Source: Candidatus Rifleibacteriota bacterium
GTDB taxonomy: Bacteria > Muiribacteriota > Ozemobacteria > Ozemobacterales > Ozemobacteraceae
Length of the DNA: 64,000 nucleotides
Direction: 5' to 3'
NCBI GenBank assembly: GCA_905236675.1
Contig: CAJOND010000001.1
Coordinates: 124,001-188,000 of the forward strand
Positions 24,216-33,655 of the stretch are shown here, piece after piece. Below the pieces are notes generated by a model. It was given only the letters and a program-made list of their open reading frames with translations, made no database searches and was not told where the DNA came from. How positions within the stretch are numbered: position 1 is the first letter of the stretch; each line of letters opens with the position of its first letter. A program made the position numbers and the translations under genes.

Positions 24216-26099
24216 ATGGATGATTTAAAAATACCAGTTTTTTTATTAATATGCTTAATAGGTGGGGTGGGGTTTTATTTTTACAATAGATCTCAGAACC
24301 CTGAAAAGCCTATTGTTAAACCTAAGAAAAATATAGAACAAACTCTTTCTGAAGAAGAATTAAAAGAACAGAAAAAACAAGAAAAAGAAAAAGCAGAAGC
24401 AGAGTTAGTTAAAAACGTTAAGCAGTTTTTCGACAAAGGTGATTATGATAAAACCATAGAAAATCTCTCTGGTTATAAAGATTCAGATAATTATGATATT
24501 CAGCGTATGATTGCTTATTCTTTGGCTTCAAAAAAAGAATTTGACAAAGCTATATTGGCTTTTGAAAGAGTTTTAAAAATACGTAAAGTTCCAGCAGATG
24601 GATATTCTCTAGGTTATCTCTATGAAGTAACTGGTAGATTCAGTGCTGCTGCTTCTTTATATACAGAATTGGCAGAATTAAATCTGCCTCCAAATCTTAA
24701 AAGAAATATTTTAGAAGGTATTGCTAGAATTTCTGAATATTTACCAGATAATGAAGATCTCTATAAATACATACAGAATCTGGTAAATGATTATCCAGAC
24801 TCAAAAGATGGCATTATTAGTATTATAAAATATAAACAAAGCAATAATTTGTTTGATGATATTGAATCCCTTGCGGCTCAAGGAAATGAGCACTTCAGCG
24901 AAGATTATTCTTATAATTATCAGCTTGCTCGTTTGTTTGATGCATCTGGAGATTATAAAAACGCTTTAGCTTACTATAAAAAATGCACAAAAATTAAATC
25001 AGAAAACTATACTCCGTTCTTTGACTGTTATAATCTTTTAAAGAAGGCAAATAAACCAGAAGATGCCATAAAGGCACTTGAACAATTTATTGATGGTGGT
25101 CAGATATATTCAAATATTTTCTTTGATGCTTCTTTGCAGGCAAAGAATTATAAAATGTACCGACAGGCCTTCAGACTTTATCTTGCTTCGGTTGTTTCTG
25201 ACTCTAGCTTGCTTGGTAAAGAGGATGAAGGTTTGGTTTCTGATGTTGAACGTTATTATAAAGAAAATGGGGATGAAACAGAAAAGAAATATATTAATGC
25301 TTTTATATCATATCTGAATGGTGATTATAGTTCAGCAATATCTGAAGTAAATGATATAAAAGAAAAGTTGGATAACTCCATATATAAAAAGGATTATAAG
25401 CTGTTGCTAGAAGCTTGTGAAGCTATATTGGCAAAGGATAAAAAACGTGACGAAGAAATCATGGCTTATGAAAATTATTTAAAAGCTCAAGAAGAAGCTG
25501 AAAAGGCTAGAAAAGAAGCTGAAGAAAACAGAAAGGTAAGTTCAGCAAAAACTTCTGGGTCTAATGGTAAGAGTATGCATGGTCTTTCAGATAATGATAT
25601 AAGAGCTATGGTTTTGAAAAATCAGAATAATTTTGATATTCAGATGCAAGCTGCTAAAGAATTCTTGAATAGAGGAAAATTGTCAGACGCAGAAAACTAT
25701 TTTAAAAATGCTACTGTAGTTAAAAATAAAGCATATGAACCTTTTTATCAGTTGGCAAAAATATATTCTATGAAAAATGATTTTATAAAATCACAAGCTA
25801 ACATTGAGGAAGCTGTAAAAAGAAATCCATCCGATATTAATTCATTGTCTTTTGCTTCTTCTGTCTGTCTTAGAAACAATGACTATGAAAAATCAAGATA
25901 TTATGCTGAAGCAACTTTACAGTATGCTCCTAGTAACACTTTAGCTAAAATTACTTTAGCAAAGGTAGATATGGCTCAAGGTGATTTTGCCTCTGCTGAA
26001 AGCCTTATCGATAGTGCCCTGGTAGAAGAAAAAAGTAATATACTTCGCTACGAATTAGAAAACATAAAGAAACAAATAAAAGAAAACAGTCAAAAGTAA
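24216..26099 (+). CDS. Membrane-anchored TPR protein
   Basis: It has 627 residues. An N-terminal membrane helix (about 6-22, VFLLICLIGGVGFYFY) is followed by a charged Lys/Glu-rich segment and two blocks of TPR repeats (about 65-330 and 470-620), separated by a charged coiled coil (about 415-455). Repeats such as YQLAKIYSMKNDFIKSQANIEEA are clear. It probably faces the periplasm as a scaffold. It stands directly before two exported proteins and the pilin-like genes, so a role in assembling a surface structure is an inference from neighbours. Confidence 0.85.
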   Translation: MDDLKIPVFLLICLIGGVGFYFYNRSQNPEKPIVKPKKNIEQTLSEEELKEQKKQEKEKAEAELVKNVKQFFDKGDYDKTIENLSGYKDSDNYDIQRMIAYSLASKKEFDKAILAFERVLKIRKVPADGYSLGYLYEVTGRFSAAASLYTELAELNLPPNLKRNILEGIARISEYLPDNEDLYKYIQNLVNDYPDSKDGIISIIKYKQSNNLFDDIESLAAQGNEHFSEDYSYNYQLARLFDASGDYKNALAYYKKCTKIKSENYTPFFDCYNLLKKANKPEDAIKALEQFIDGGQIYSNIFFDASLQAKNYKMYRQAFRLYLASVVSDSSLLGKEDEGLVSDVERYYKENGDETEKKYINAFISYLNGDYSSAISEVNDIKEKLDNSIYKKDYKLLLEACEAILAKDKKRDEEIMAYENYLKAQEEAEKARKEAEENRKVSSAKTSGSNGKSMHGLSDNDIRAMVLKNQNNFDIQMQAAKEFLNRGKLSDAENYFKNATVVKNKAYEPFYQLAKIYSMKNDFIKSQANIEEAVKRNPSDINSLSFASSVCLRNNDYEKSRYYAEATLQYAPSNTLAKITLAKVDMAQGDFASAESLIDSALVEEKSNILRYELENIKKQIKENSQK

Positions 26100-26196
26100 T
26101 AAAAAAATAAATAAATTGGGGTACGATTTTAAACTTTTTATGTTATAATAAAGTATATATTATGTAGCTACTCGGAAATTATTTTAGGAGGAATTT

Positions 26197-27828
26197 ATGA
26201 ATAAAAAATTTCTAGGCATTATTTGTGCATTGGCTATTATTAGTTCTTGTGTTCTTTATGGTGAGAACAAAGTTAGCACAACACAAACAACAAACGATGA
26301 TGGTTCTACTACTACAGAAACCACTCTTGATGCTACTGATCCAACTAACAAAGTCACTGTTGATGAAGATGGGAACGTTCAGGCTGAAATGACAGTTGAA
26401 TTTAAAGATGCAGAAGGTGCACCTTATTATGCTGTAAGACAGCCACATAATGCAGACAATAGTTCTGAAGCTGGTGAAGGAAACTTCAGAGAAGACGTAA
26501 AAGATGGTGAAGATGCTACAATTCACTATATCGAAGATAACTCTTATAAAGCTTCAGAAAACTCATTAGCTTACAATGATACTGGATCTACCGTTGGCGA
26601 TACCAACAAAAAATTAGAAGGCGATCCAGATATTAACTGGGAAATTAAGGACGAAGGTTCTGGAAATTCTGATAGCGATAATAATAACAAAGCTTCTAAA
26701 GATTGTACTTTCTCAGATGCAGGTACTTATTCTGTTCACAACTGTGGTTCTAGACAGCTTTCAGAAGCAGATGGTACTGATGACAACGATGATGACACCG
26801 GTATAGGTGGCACTGATGAAGAAATGGCTTCTACTAAGAAAGACAAAACAACTGAAGAAGAAAAAGCAAAAATGACAGCAATGGGTACTATACCTGTTAA
26901 GATTCATGACGTTACTCCTCCAGATGTTTGGATAGCTTTCCAGGAAAACGATGTTGATGTTGACAATCTTAAAGCCACTATGAAATCAAAAATGATCAGT
27001 GGTGCTGGTATGCCATTAGATAAAGATGAAAACAGTGAATTGTTCGGAAGAACTAGTTTCATTTTCGTAGACGAAGGTAATACTTATTCTAAACCTGAAG
27101 GCTATGATGAAATGTCTGATGAAGAAAAAGAAGAAGTTGAAAACAAGATAATTGAACAGACTAAAATTGATGGTCGCCGCGATATGGAATATCCATTCAA
27201 GTCCGTCAGAGTAACTTTAGCTGGTAATATCTTCACAAAAGAAGGCAACTCTCTTAGCGAATCTGATGGTAAAACAATTGTTAATACTATTGAATCCAAT
27301 TTCAAAGATTTGAATAGAAAAGCAGATGTTGACTTTACAAAGAAAGTTCCAAGACATGAAGCAGAAAAAGATTTGACAGATGTTGATCCTGCTAATCAGG
27401 GTGTTTTAACTTGGAATGAAAAAGGTTACGGTGTATTTGCTAGACAGAATGTTTCTTTACTTCCAGTTGTAATGTATGTTGATAATGGTAACAAGAGAAA
27501 AACTGTTGGTGTTATCAAACCTTCTACTGACGGAAATTCTCAGGTTGAAGAAGAAAATGAAGAAGGCGAAGTACAGGAAGCTGAACAGATCCAGAGTTCT
27601 GGTAGCTATTACAAAGTAGTTACTAAAGATGGTACTCTAGTAGAACCACAAGAAGATGGTACTTATTTGTTCAGAGTTGCAAATTATCCAAGAGAATCAT
27701 TTGAAGATCAACCAGATTATTACTTTGAAACAGAAGTAAATGATAAAGCAAAGAATACTACTTTCGTAAGAATTCCTCTTTATGTAGTTTCAACTTCAGC
27801 TAATGATGAAGCTACTTCTACAAAATAA
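26197..27828 (+). CDS. Large acidic exported protein, likely abundant
   Basis: It has 543 residues and a signal peptide (MNKKFLGIICALAIISSCVLYG). TTAGGAGG sits 9 bases before the ATG, and codon choice (GGT, GCT, GAA, AAC, TTC) resembles the chaperone genes, so strong expression is likely. The mature protein is rich in Asp, Glu, Thr and Ser. It contains a KIHDVTPPDVWIAFQEND motif near 240-258, a motif also found in shortened form in the next protein (TDITPPTCGLEI). There are only three or four cysteines. No family was recognised. It could be a structural surface or matrix protein. Confidence 0.75.
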   Translation: MNKKFLGIICALAIISSCVLYGENKVSTTQTTNDDGSTTTETTLDATDPTNKVTVDEDGNVQAEMTVEFKDAEGAPYYAVRQPHNADNSSEAGEGNFREDVKDGEDATIHYIEDNSYKASENSLAYNDTGSTVGDTNKKLEGDPDINWEIKDEGSGNSDSDNNNKASKDCTFSDAGTYSVHNCGSRQLSEADGTDDNDDDTGIGGTDEEMASTKKDKTTEEEKAKMTAMGTIPVKIHDVTPPDVWIAFQENDVDVDNLKATMKSKMISGAGMPLDKDENSELFGRTSFIFVDEGNTYSKPEGYDEMSDEEKEEVENKIIEQTKIDGRRDMEYPFKSVRVTLAGNIFTKEGNSLSESDGKTIVNTIESNFKDLNRKADVDFTKKVPRHEAEKDLTDVDPANQGVLTWNEKGYGVFARQNVSLLPVVMYVDNGNKRKTVGVIKPSTDGNSQVEEENEEGEVQEAEQIQSSGSYYKVVTKDGTLVEPQEDGTYLFRVANYPRESFEDQPDYYFETEVNDKAKNTTFVRIPLYVVSTSANDEATSTK

Positions 27829-27854
27829 GTGAGAAGTTGGACAAAGCATAAAAA

Positions 27855-28850
27855 ATGAACAAGAAGCTCTTGACTTTATTAATGATAGGTATGTGTGGTT
27901 GTTCTTTGGCTTATGCACAAGAATCATCTCGTCCGTGGATGAAAGGTGCAGAAGATACACCAGTGAGACCTTTAATACCGGCTCCGGTAATAAAAATGAT
28001 TATTACTGACGAAAAAGGTCAAAAATTGCCGTCAGAAGTTTCGGAAGATGTTCCAATAACTGTTATGGCAAATTCTGATATATTTTTCGATGAGCCAGTA
28101 GAAAAGTCTATTACTAGAAATTATACTTTCCTTCAACCACAATGGTTGGATAATCCAAGTACTTTCTGGTATATTAATGACTGGAAAAAGAACAAGGCTA
28201 CTCCAGCTTCTACAACATATAATGTTGCTCCTAATCAGATGGTCATTATTCCTACTACTCCTGCTGAAAAGGGTGCGGTGAGCTGTTTTACTTCAAGAAA
28301 AATGTCTTATATCAGAGAAGATGGCAAAAAGATTATCTGTTATGCCCATTCTAGTGATATGAGAGGTTTTAAAGTAACAGATATTACACCACCTACTTGC
28401 GGTTTGGAAATCCAAGTAGTAGATGGATTAACGGGCAAATGTTGGCCAATAGAAAATCCTCCTAATCATTATCCTTTGCCTAAAACTGCAGATATGTATT
28501 TCAGTGGAGAGTTATTTAATGCACCTGATGAAATAAGACTTGTTGAAGGTTATGAATTAGGTAACAACATGATTGTTAAAGCAGATGATGGAGTAATTAA
28601 TCTGAAAAAGACTGATGTAATAAAGGTTAAAGTCATCGGCGATGATAACTATAAACTTGATACTGATAAAGTTAAGTATGGTGTTTGTAGTGGAGCCGGA
28701 GGAGAACCTGCAGCTGTATCTCCAATAAATGAAGAACAGATAGATTTTACTCAGTTTTTGATTCCAGAAAATCCATATCTCTATCTTGATGCTTCAGATG
28801 CTTCAGGAAACCGACAAGTATTATTCATTCCTATAAACATAATTGAATAA
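27855..28850 (+). CDS. Exported protein, distant relative of the preceding one
   Basis: It has 331 residues with a signal peptide (MNKKLLTLLMIGMCGCSLAYAQ). If the G-C at 15-16 acts as a lipobox it could be a lipoprotein, but the following residues fit type I cleavage at AYAQ better. The shared TDITPPTCGLEIQVVDG motif (about 178-195) links it to the protein at 26197. Probably it is an Ig-like or beta-sandwich secreted protein. It lies 26 bases after the previous gene and ends at a strong terminator, so the two form one unit. Confidence 0.75.
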   Translation: MNKKLLTLLMIGMCGCSLAYAQESSRPWMKGAEDTPVRPLIPAPVIKMIITDEKGQKLPSEVSEDVPITVMANSDIFFDEPVEKSITRNYTFLQPQWLDNPSTFWYINDWKKNKATPASTTYNVAPNQMVIIPTTPAEKGAVSCFTSRKMSYIREDGKKIICYAHSSDMRGFKVTDITPPTCGLEIQVVDGLTGKCWPIENPPNHYPLPKTADMYFSGELFNAPDEIRLVEGYELGNNMIVKADDGVINLKKTDVIKVKVIGDDNYKLDTDKVKYGVCSGAGGEPAAVSPINEEQIDFTQFLIPENPYLYLDASDASGNRQVLFIPINIIE

Positions 28851-28855
28851 TTAAA

Positions 28856-28897
28856 AGAAAAGCTCTCTTCTTAATTGAAGAGAGCTTTTTTTTATTT
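28856..28897 (+). terminator. Terminator after the exported protein pair
   Basis: AAAAGCTCTCTTC / GAAGAGAGCTTTTTTTT stem with a 6-base loop. Confidence 0.92.
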
Positions 28898-28951
28898 AAA
28901 AATTTTGGTAATAGGTTTGTAATAATAGTAAAAAAATGTTATTCTTAAAGT

Positions 28952-29611
28952 ATGAATAAATATAATAATAAAGGTATTACTTTTATAGAAGTAATGATAG
29001 CAACACTTCTTGTTGTTCTTATTTTGTTGCCTGTATTTAATTTCCTGACAAATGCAGTTAAGAAGACAGAAAAAATATATGTAGAATGTATTGCTATTAA
29101 TCAGGCAAAATTGATCATGGACACAATGTTATTCCAAATATCTTGGAAAGACATAAGAGTCGATGAAACAGAAAAATCAAAATGCTATTTTGAAGTTCCC
29201 AAATATAATGATGCAAATCCAATTCATCAAGCAGAAAAAGCTTATTTGGAAAAAATTATACCAAAGCTTTTTGGTGAAGGGTGTGTAGATAATAATAAAT
29301 TATGGGGTGATGGACTTATAGAAACAGATAAAGGTTTCAAAATAAGAACCAGAGCAAAAGTTGTTGACTTAGACCAAGAAACATATGGAATACATCAAGA
29401 TATTACTCTTAATATATCTGATAATAATCATGAATTCCATTTTAATGAAATAACAAGTAAAGACAGTGATGGGAAGTATAATCTCGTTAAAAAAATTATT
29501 GTTCAAGTAAAATGGTCTTTAATAAAAGGGAAAGATCCAATAGAAGATGATAATGCTCAAAATATGTACTTGGTTGGTTTTAAATCTAATCTAGAAGGTC
29601 AGGCAATATGA
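28952..29611 (+). CDS. Type IV pilin-like / type II secretion pseudopilin-like protein
   Basis: It has 219 residues. The leader ends in KG before ITFIEVMIATLLVVLILLPVFNFL, the class III prepilin motif: cleavage after Gly8, Glu at +5, and a 20-residue hydrophobic helix. The remaining domain is beta-rich. It begins an operon (4-base overlap with the next gene) of minor-pilin-like proteins. It is probably a minor pseudopilin (GspI/J- or PilV-like) rather than a major pilin. No GspE/PilB ATPase, PilC or prepilin peptidase lies in the window. Confidence 0.85.
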   Translation: MNKYNNKGITFIEVMIATLLVVLILLPVFNFLTNAVKKTEKIYVECIAINQAKLIMDTMLFQISWKDIRVDETEKSKCYFEVPKYNDANPIHQAEKAYLEKIIPKLFGEGCVDNNKLWGDGLIETDKGFKIRTRAKVVDLDQETYGIHQDITLNISDNNHEFHFNEITSKDSDGKYNLVKKIIVQVKWSLIKGKDPIEDDNAQNMYLVGFKSNLEGQAI

Positions 29612-30150
29612 AGAAACGTAAAGGTTTTGCTATAGTAGTAGTTATGTTTTTTGCATTTGCAATATCTATTATTATGTTTGCCTTATTGCGTCATAATTCG
29701 AATTTATCTAGTCAAACAAAACTAACAATTTATCAGATGCAGGCTTATTATCTTGCCCAATCTGGAATGCAATTAGCTAAACTTCATATTTATCTTTTAC
29801 CTAAAGAAATATATAATTATTATCAGAATAATCCTGAAAGTTCTGATAATAGAAATGCTTTAGATAAATGTAATTCAGCTCTTTACTATCCTTTAGATAT
29901 GAAAGGAACGCAGAGAGTTAAATTTAAATATGATTTGTTTAAAAATGAAAATACAGATGATGATATTTTTCCATATGAAGGAAATTTTAATGTAACTAAA
30001 TTGAAATATTTATTATCAGATCAGAACATGAAAATGACTCAAGATAGTTATAATATAGAAATTCAAGCTAGTATTAGTATGGGAAAAGGCAAGGAAAAAA
30101 ACATAACATTAGAAGAAAACTTTATTGTTTCTAGATTTGCAGGGAGATAA
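29608..30150 (+). CDS. PilX/GspK-like minor pilin
   Basis: It has 180 residues. The N-terminus MKKRKGFAIVVVMFFAFAISIIMFAL is a short basic leader, Gly6 and a long hydrophobic helix without the Glu5, as in PilX/GspK-type components. It has QAYYLAQSGMQLAKLH, the family helix that follows the membrane segment. It overlaps the upstream pilin gene by 4 bases and ends 2 bases before the next one, so all three are translationally linked. Confidence 0.8.
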   Translation: MKKRKGFAIVVVMFFAFAISIIMFALLRHNSNLSSQTKLTIYQMQAYYLAQSGMQLAKLHIYLLPKEIYNYYQNNPESSDNRNALDKCNSALYYPLDMKGTQRVKFKYDLFKNENTDDDIFPYEGNFNVTKLKYLLSDQNMKMTQDSYNIEIQASISMGKGKEKNITLEENFIVSRFAGR

Positions 30151-30152
30151 AA

Positions 30153-30323
30153 ATGAGTTTACGAGCTAAAAAGAATGGTATAACTCTTATCGAAATATGT
30201 GTAGCAATCTTAATTCTTTCTATTGTTTTTGGAGTTGCCGCATATGTTATGTCTTACACTCGTAAAGAAACTCAAAAAGGTTTATGGATTCAACAAAGTA
30301 TAGAAGAAATACAACAAGACTGA
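30153..30323 (+). pseudogene. Pseudopilin, N-terminal part (frame broken at about 30315)
   Basis: ATG at 30153, too short to stand as a complete protein: 56 codons encode the leader (Gly9), ITLIEICVAILILSIVFGVAAYVM helix and then stop at TGA 30321. The reading continues one frame over in the entry at 30284. An extra A in CAACAAGAC (about 30316) would fuse the two into a single minor pilin of about 305 residues. It is either a real frameshift mutation or a sequence error. Confidence 0.75.
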
Positions 30324-31072
30324 TTTCAACTAAATTAAAAGAAAAGAATTATCCTTCAAAACTTATTTATAAGAAAAAGAACTGGGCTATAGGTGATAAT
30401 GAAGATCCTTACATAAGACAGCTTGTACCATTTAAAGAAATTAGAGAATATGATCGTGCTGGACGATTAGTTAATGTTAAAAGAGAAAACGACAAGCAAG
30501 ATCCAAATTTCAGTTATGAAATATATATGAAAAGTGGGGTGACTACAGCTTCAGCAGAAAAAGTTGAGTTGATGCATTTCCCAATTTGTAAACCAGAAAA
30601 AATTTATTCTGGTGTATCTGATGGAAACCAGGAAGATGGTGAGATTACCTGGATAAGATTTATGTTTGAACCGAGAGAAGATTTTGAAGAAACTAAGCTT
30701 GGTTCTATAATAATTGAACAGTATCATGCTACACAGCATACCAATTTAACAGATGGTAAAGTAGATGATGGATATACTATTAACTGGGCAAAAGTTGATT
30801 GTTCTGATTATTTCTCTCATATGTCCAAAGACAATCCAAATTTTAAAACTAAAGAATTGGTTACAGATGTTCGTTCTGTAGAAATATCTGGGGTAAATGA
30901 TTTTGATTTGACTGTAGAAGGAAATGGTGGAATTGCTACTAATGGCACTAAATCTACTATATATAAACACATTATATTATTTGAAATAACATGTCAAAAT
31001 CCTAAGGATGATAAAGTTGTTCTTTCTGATATGTGTTCAATAACTGTAAATTCAGAATTAAAACCTTTATAA
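30284..31072 (+). pseudogene. Pseudopilin, C-terminal part of the frameshifted gene
   Basis: It has 262 codons from an internal ATG that is probably not used; the true continuation begins about 30316 with RLISTKLKEKNYPSK. It encodes a soluble domain with TASAEKVELMHFP, VSDGNQEDGEITWIRFMF and a final SITVNSEL. It has no signal or pilin helix of its own, which supports fusion to the fragment at 30153-30323. Confidence 0.75.
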
Positions 31073-31154
31073 AGTTATTTAATTTTATCATTAATAAAAA
31101 GGCATTTTTTTTCGATAGAAAATCTGTATCCATTTGCTTATAGGAACAGATATA

Positions 31155-31448
31155 ATGAATAATAAATTGCCAAGTAATAAACAACTAGATTGTGAGACCT
31201 TAGAACTTATTCTCTGTAAAATATCATCAACTGTTTGTGAGACAGAAAAGCTTAATGACAACTTTAATGAATTAAAGAAACGATATTTAAAAGCCATTAG
31301 AGAGTTAAATGTAGCTAATGAGGTTAATAGACTTCTTAAAGAAAAAATAGAATGTCTTAAAAATAGAGAAGCTGCTCTTATGGGGCAAATTAGACAAAAT
31401 ACAGAGAATTTTGGCGAAGAAGAAATAGATGAACGATTAATAAATTAA
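31155..31448 (+). CDS. Small coiled-coil protein of unknown function
   Basis: It has 97 residues from the ATG at 31155, chosen because GGA lies 8 bases upstream. It is helical throughout, with leucine/isoleucine heptads (LELILCKISSTVCETEKLNDNFNELKKRYLKAI and on). It lacks a signal peptide and is closed by a strong terminator. It could be an accessory factor for the pilin operon but nothing beyond proximity supports this. Confidence 0.6.
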   Translation: MNNKLPSNKQLDCETLELILCKISSTVCETEKLNDNFNELKKRYLKAIRELNVANEVNRLLKEKIECLKNREAALMGQIRQNTENFGEEEIDERLIN

Positions 31449-31449
31449 T

Positions 31450-31494
31450 AAAAAACTAGAAGAATATTAGAGATAATATTCTTCTAGTTTTTTT
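31450..31494. terminator. Strong bidirectional terminator
   Basis: A 19-bp perfect stem, AAAAACTAGAAGAATATTA and its reverse complement around GAGA, followed by T7. It lies between convergent genes at 31155-31448 and 31532-32197. Confidence 0.92.
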
Positions 31495-31531
31495 CTACTA
31501 GGTTTTATTGATTCCTTAAAGAATAATTAGA

Positions 31532-32197
31532 TTAAAGTTTTTGTTTTATTTTATTAATAAGAGCCATAGCTTGATTTGAATGAGTTGTTGGATCTAGCTC
31601 CATTGATTTTTCCGCATTTTTCAAAGCTTCTTCAAATTCTCCTATTTCATATAGTGCACAAGAGAGATTGAAATAAGCCAATGCATAATTCTCATCTATA
31701 GCTAATGCTTTTTTATACCAAACAGAGGCTTTTCCAAAAGATTCTAAAATTGCATAGGATAAACCGATATTATTCATATACTCAACATTGTTTGGAGTAA
31801 TTTCAAGAGCTCTAGTCCAATATTTGATTGCAGTTTTATAATTCCCATTATCTTTTGCAATTTGAGCAAGCAATGAAATTGCTTCAGCATCTTTAGGATT
31901 AATTTTTAATAGTTTCTTTAGATATATTTTAGCTGGTTTTCCAGACAAAACACCAGAAAGAGCAAGATTATAAAGGAAATCTGTATTATCAGGGAATTTT
32001 TTTAATGCACCACGCCATACTAATCTGGCTTTATTTATATAACCTGTATAGGCAAAGGTATTCCCGTATAATTTATAAGCAACAGGATTGTCAGTATGAT
32101 TGGAAAGATAATTTTTCAAGAGAGGTTTGACTATATCATATTGAGCTTTAGAGAACATTTCTTGAATTTTTTCAAAACTGATTTCAGTATCATCCAT
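31532..32197 (-). CDS. TPR repeat protein
   Basis: It has 221 residues, made of about five TPR units (e.g. PVAYKLYGNTFAYTGYINKARLVW, VEYMNNIGLSYAILESFGKASVWYKKAL, ALAYFNLSCALYEIGEFEEALKNAEKSMELDP). It has no signal peptide. It is the last gene of the minus-strand group containing the permease and thioredoxin-like genes (24 bases after the permease half). Confidence 0.85.
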   Translation of the reverse strand: MDDTEISFEKIQEMFSKAQYDIVKPLLKNYLSNHTDNPVAYKLYGNTFAYTGYINKARLVWRGALKKFPDNTDFLYNLALSGVLSGKPAKIYLKKLLKINPKDAEAISLLAQIAKDNGNYKTAIKYWTRALEITPNNVEYMNNIGLSYAILESFGKASVWYKKALAIDENYALAYFNLSCALYEIGEFEEALKNAEKSMELDPTTHSNQAMALINKIKQKL

Positions 32198-32221
32198 AAA
32201 TCATTTTCCCTTTCATAATTA

Positions 32222-32815
32222 TTAGTTTATTTGTTCTGTTGAAATACAGAAATTACCAAAAACAAAACCACAAAGAGCACTGAATAACATAACAAAAAGC
32301 AGAAAGACGACAGCTTTTTTCTTCCCTACAATAGGAATTAAAGCTATTATACTAGGTAAACTAACAGCAGGCCCAGAAAGTAGTAATGTAAGTGCGGGAC
32401 CGGCATTCATCCCAAAATCTCTTAATGTTTTTACAATTGTTACTCCAACAATTGTACCAAAATACATTAATGCACCTAACAAAGATGAAATTGCATTTGC
32501 ACTAAAACTGTTAGTTTCAAAGTAATTAATATAATTTGATAGTTTTATATTGTTAGAAATAATACCGCATACAAAGATACCTGCTAAAACTTTTGGGAAT
32601 ATCATTAAAAATAATTGATAAGATTTTTTTAACCAAAGTTGAATTTCATATTTGTCAAATATTTTCCATGACCAAAAAACAACAAGCAAAATTTCAAAAA
32701 TAACGGTTACAATTCTGCTGTAAAATTCAGAGCTAGCACCTATATACTTTGTTATATTAACGGTATAAGAGTCTATTAACCCTGTTGTAGTTAGCATTAC
32801 AAGAATAAGAAGCAT
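32222..32815 (-). CDS. YraQ/DUF318-type permease, C-terminal half
   Basis: It has 197 residues and about five membrane helices. FGTIVGVTIVKTLRDFGMNAGPALTLLLSGPAVSLPSI is the second signature of the permease family. The upstream frame, open from about 32853, encodes EEETNYTDFQLLVFF before the annotated ATG. It would be continuous with the preceding ORF if one A were added to the A4 run at about 32862-32865. Together the two halves have the length of one family member (about 360 residues). Members are linked to metal/metalloid or small-molecule export. Confidence 0.8.
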   Translation of the reverse strand: MLLILVMLTTTGLIDSYTVNITKYIGASSEFYSRIVTVIFEILLVVFWSWKIFDKYEIQLWLKKSYQLFLMIFPKVLAGIFVCGIISNNIKLSNYINYFETNSFSANAISSLLGALMYFGTIVGVTIVKTLRDFGMNAGPALTLLLSGPAVSLPSIIALIPIVGKKKAVVFLLFVMLFSALCGFVFGNFCISTEQIN

Positions 32816-32859
32816 AAAAAATACTAAGAGTTGAAAATCGGTATAGTTGGTTTCTTCTT

Positions 32860-33363
32860 CTATTTTGACTCTATCGGCTTATAAATTTGGTCTGGAAAAC
32901 ATAATTTCATACATAAACCTATTCCAATTGCACTGAAGAAAACAGCTATTAATCTTCCTATAAAGAATTGTTTTCCAAGAAGAGTTCCAGTATAAGAAAG
33001 AGCTATTAGATTAACAGCGGGAGCTGACATTAGAAAAGTAAAGGCAGGTCCTACTCCTGCTCCTTGTTGCATTATGCTCGTAAAAATAGGGATAACACCA
33101 CAGGAGCAAACTGTAAGAATACCTCCTGATAATGCAGCTATTGGATATGAAATTAAAGGATTAGCGTTGGCACCCATTAATTTTGTAATTCGGTTTTTAT
33201 CTATGAAAATTGCAATAGCTCCAGCAATGAAGAAAGCTGGTATCATTCCGGAAATTAAATGTTCACCTATGAATTTGCCTGCTTCGGCAAAACCTGGCCA
33301 AAGCCAACTAAGATGACAAAAAGCCAATAAGTTTTCAAACCAGCTTATTATTGTATTAAACAT
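32860..33363 (-). CDS. YraQ/DUF318-type permease, N-terminal half
   Basis: It has 167 residues and four or so membrane helices. It contains the first signature, GGILTVCSCGVIPIFTSIMQQGAGVGPAFTFLMSAPAVN, whose CSC motif is a conserved feature and may bind metal. It stops 45 bases before the second half without a ribosome binding site in between, so one frameshifted gene is likelier than two genes. The next gene upstream encodes a thioredoxin-like protein, a typical neighbour of this permease family. Confidence 0.82.
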   Translation of the reverse strand: MFNTIISWFENLLAFCHLSWLWPGFAEAGKFIGEHLISGMIPAFFIAGAIAIFIDKNRITKLMGANANPLISYPIAALSGGILTVCSCGVIPIFTSIMQQGAGVGPAFTFLMSAPAVNLIALSYTGTLLGKQFFIGRLIAVFFSAIGIGLCMKLCFPDQIYKPIESK

Positions 33364-33380
33364 TGCTAATGCCTAACGGT

Positions 33381-33653
33381 TTATTGGTTATTTTGAAGTA
33401 AAGCCAGTTCTTTCTTTACCCAAGTTTCTACCTTTTCTTTTATAACAGGTTTCCCCATAGAATAAATCTTATAACCTAGTGCAACAACAGGAGTTGAATA
33501 TAAACCAAAATCAGCTGTTTCTGGTTCTCCATCAATGAGTATTTTTATTTCTATATCATCAGGATATTTTGATGCTATTTCTTTGCATATTTTTTCTGTA
33601 TCAGCACAACTGGCACATTTTGTTTTACTTTTTATAACTGAAACTCTTAGCAT
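33381..33653 (-). CDS. Small thioredoxin-like protein (thioredoxin_3 type)
   Basis: It has 90 residues. It has a CASC active-site motif (Cys14 and Cys17) and a cis-proline loop YSTPVVALGYKIYSMG, the layout of small thioredoxins encoded beside YraQ/ArsP-like permeases. It may reduce the permease CSC or handle its cargo. The next upstream gene ends 2 bases away, so they are one operon. Confidence 0.85.
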   Translation of the reverse strand: MLRVSVIKSKTKCASCADTEKICKEIASKYPDDIEIKILIDGEPETADFGLYSTPVVALGYKIYSMGKPVIKEKVETWVKKELALLQNNQ

Positions 33654-33655
33654 AA

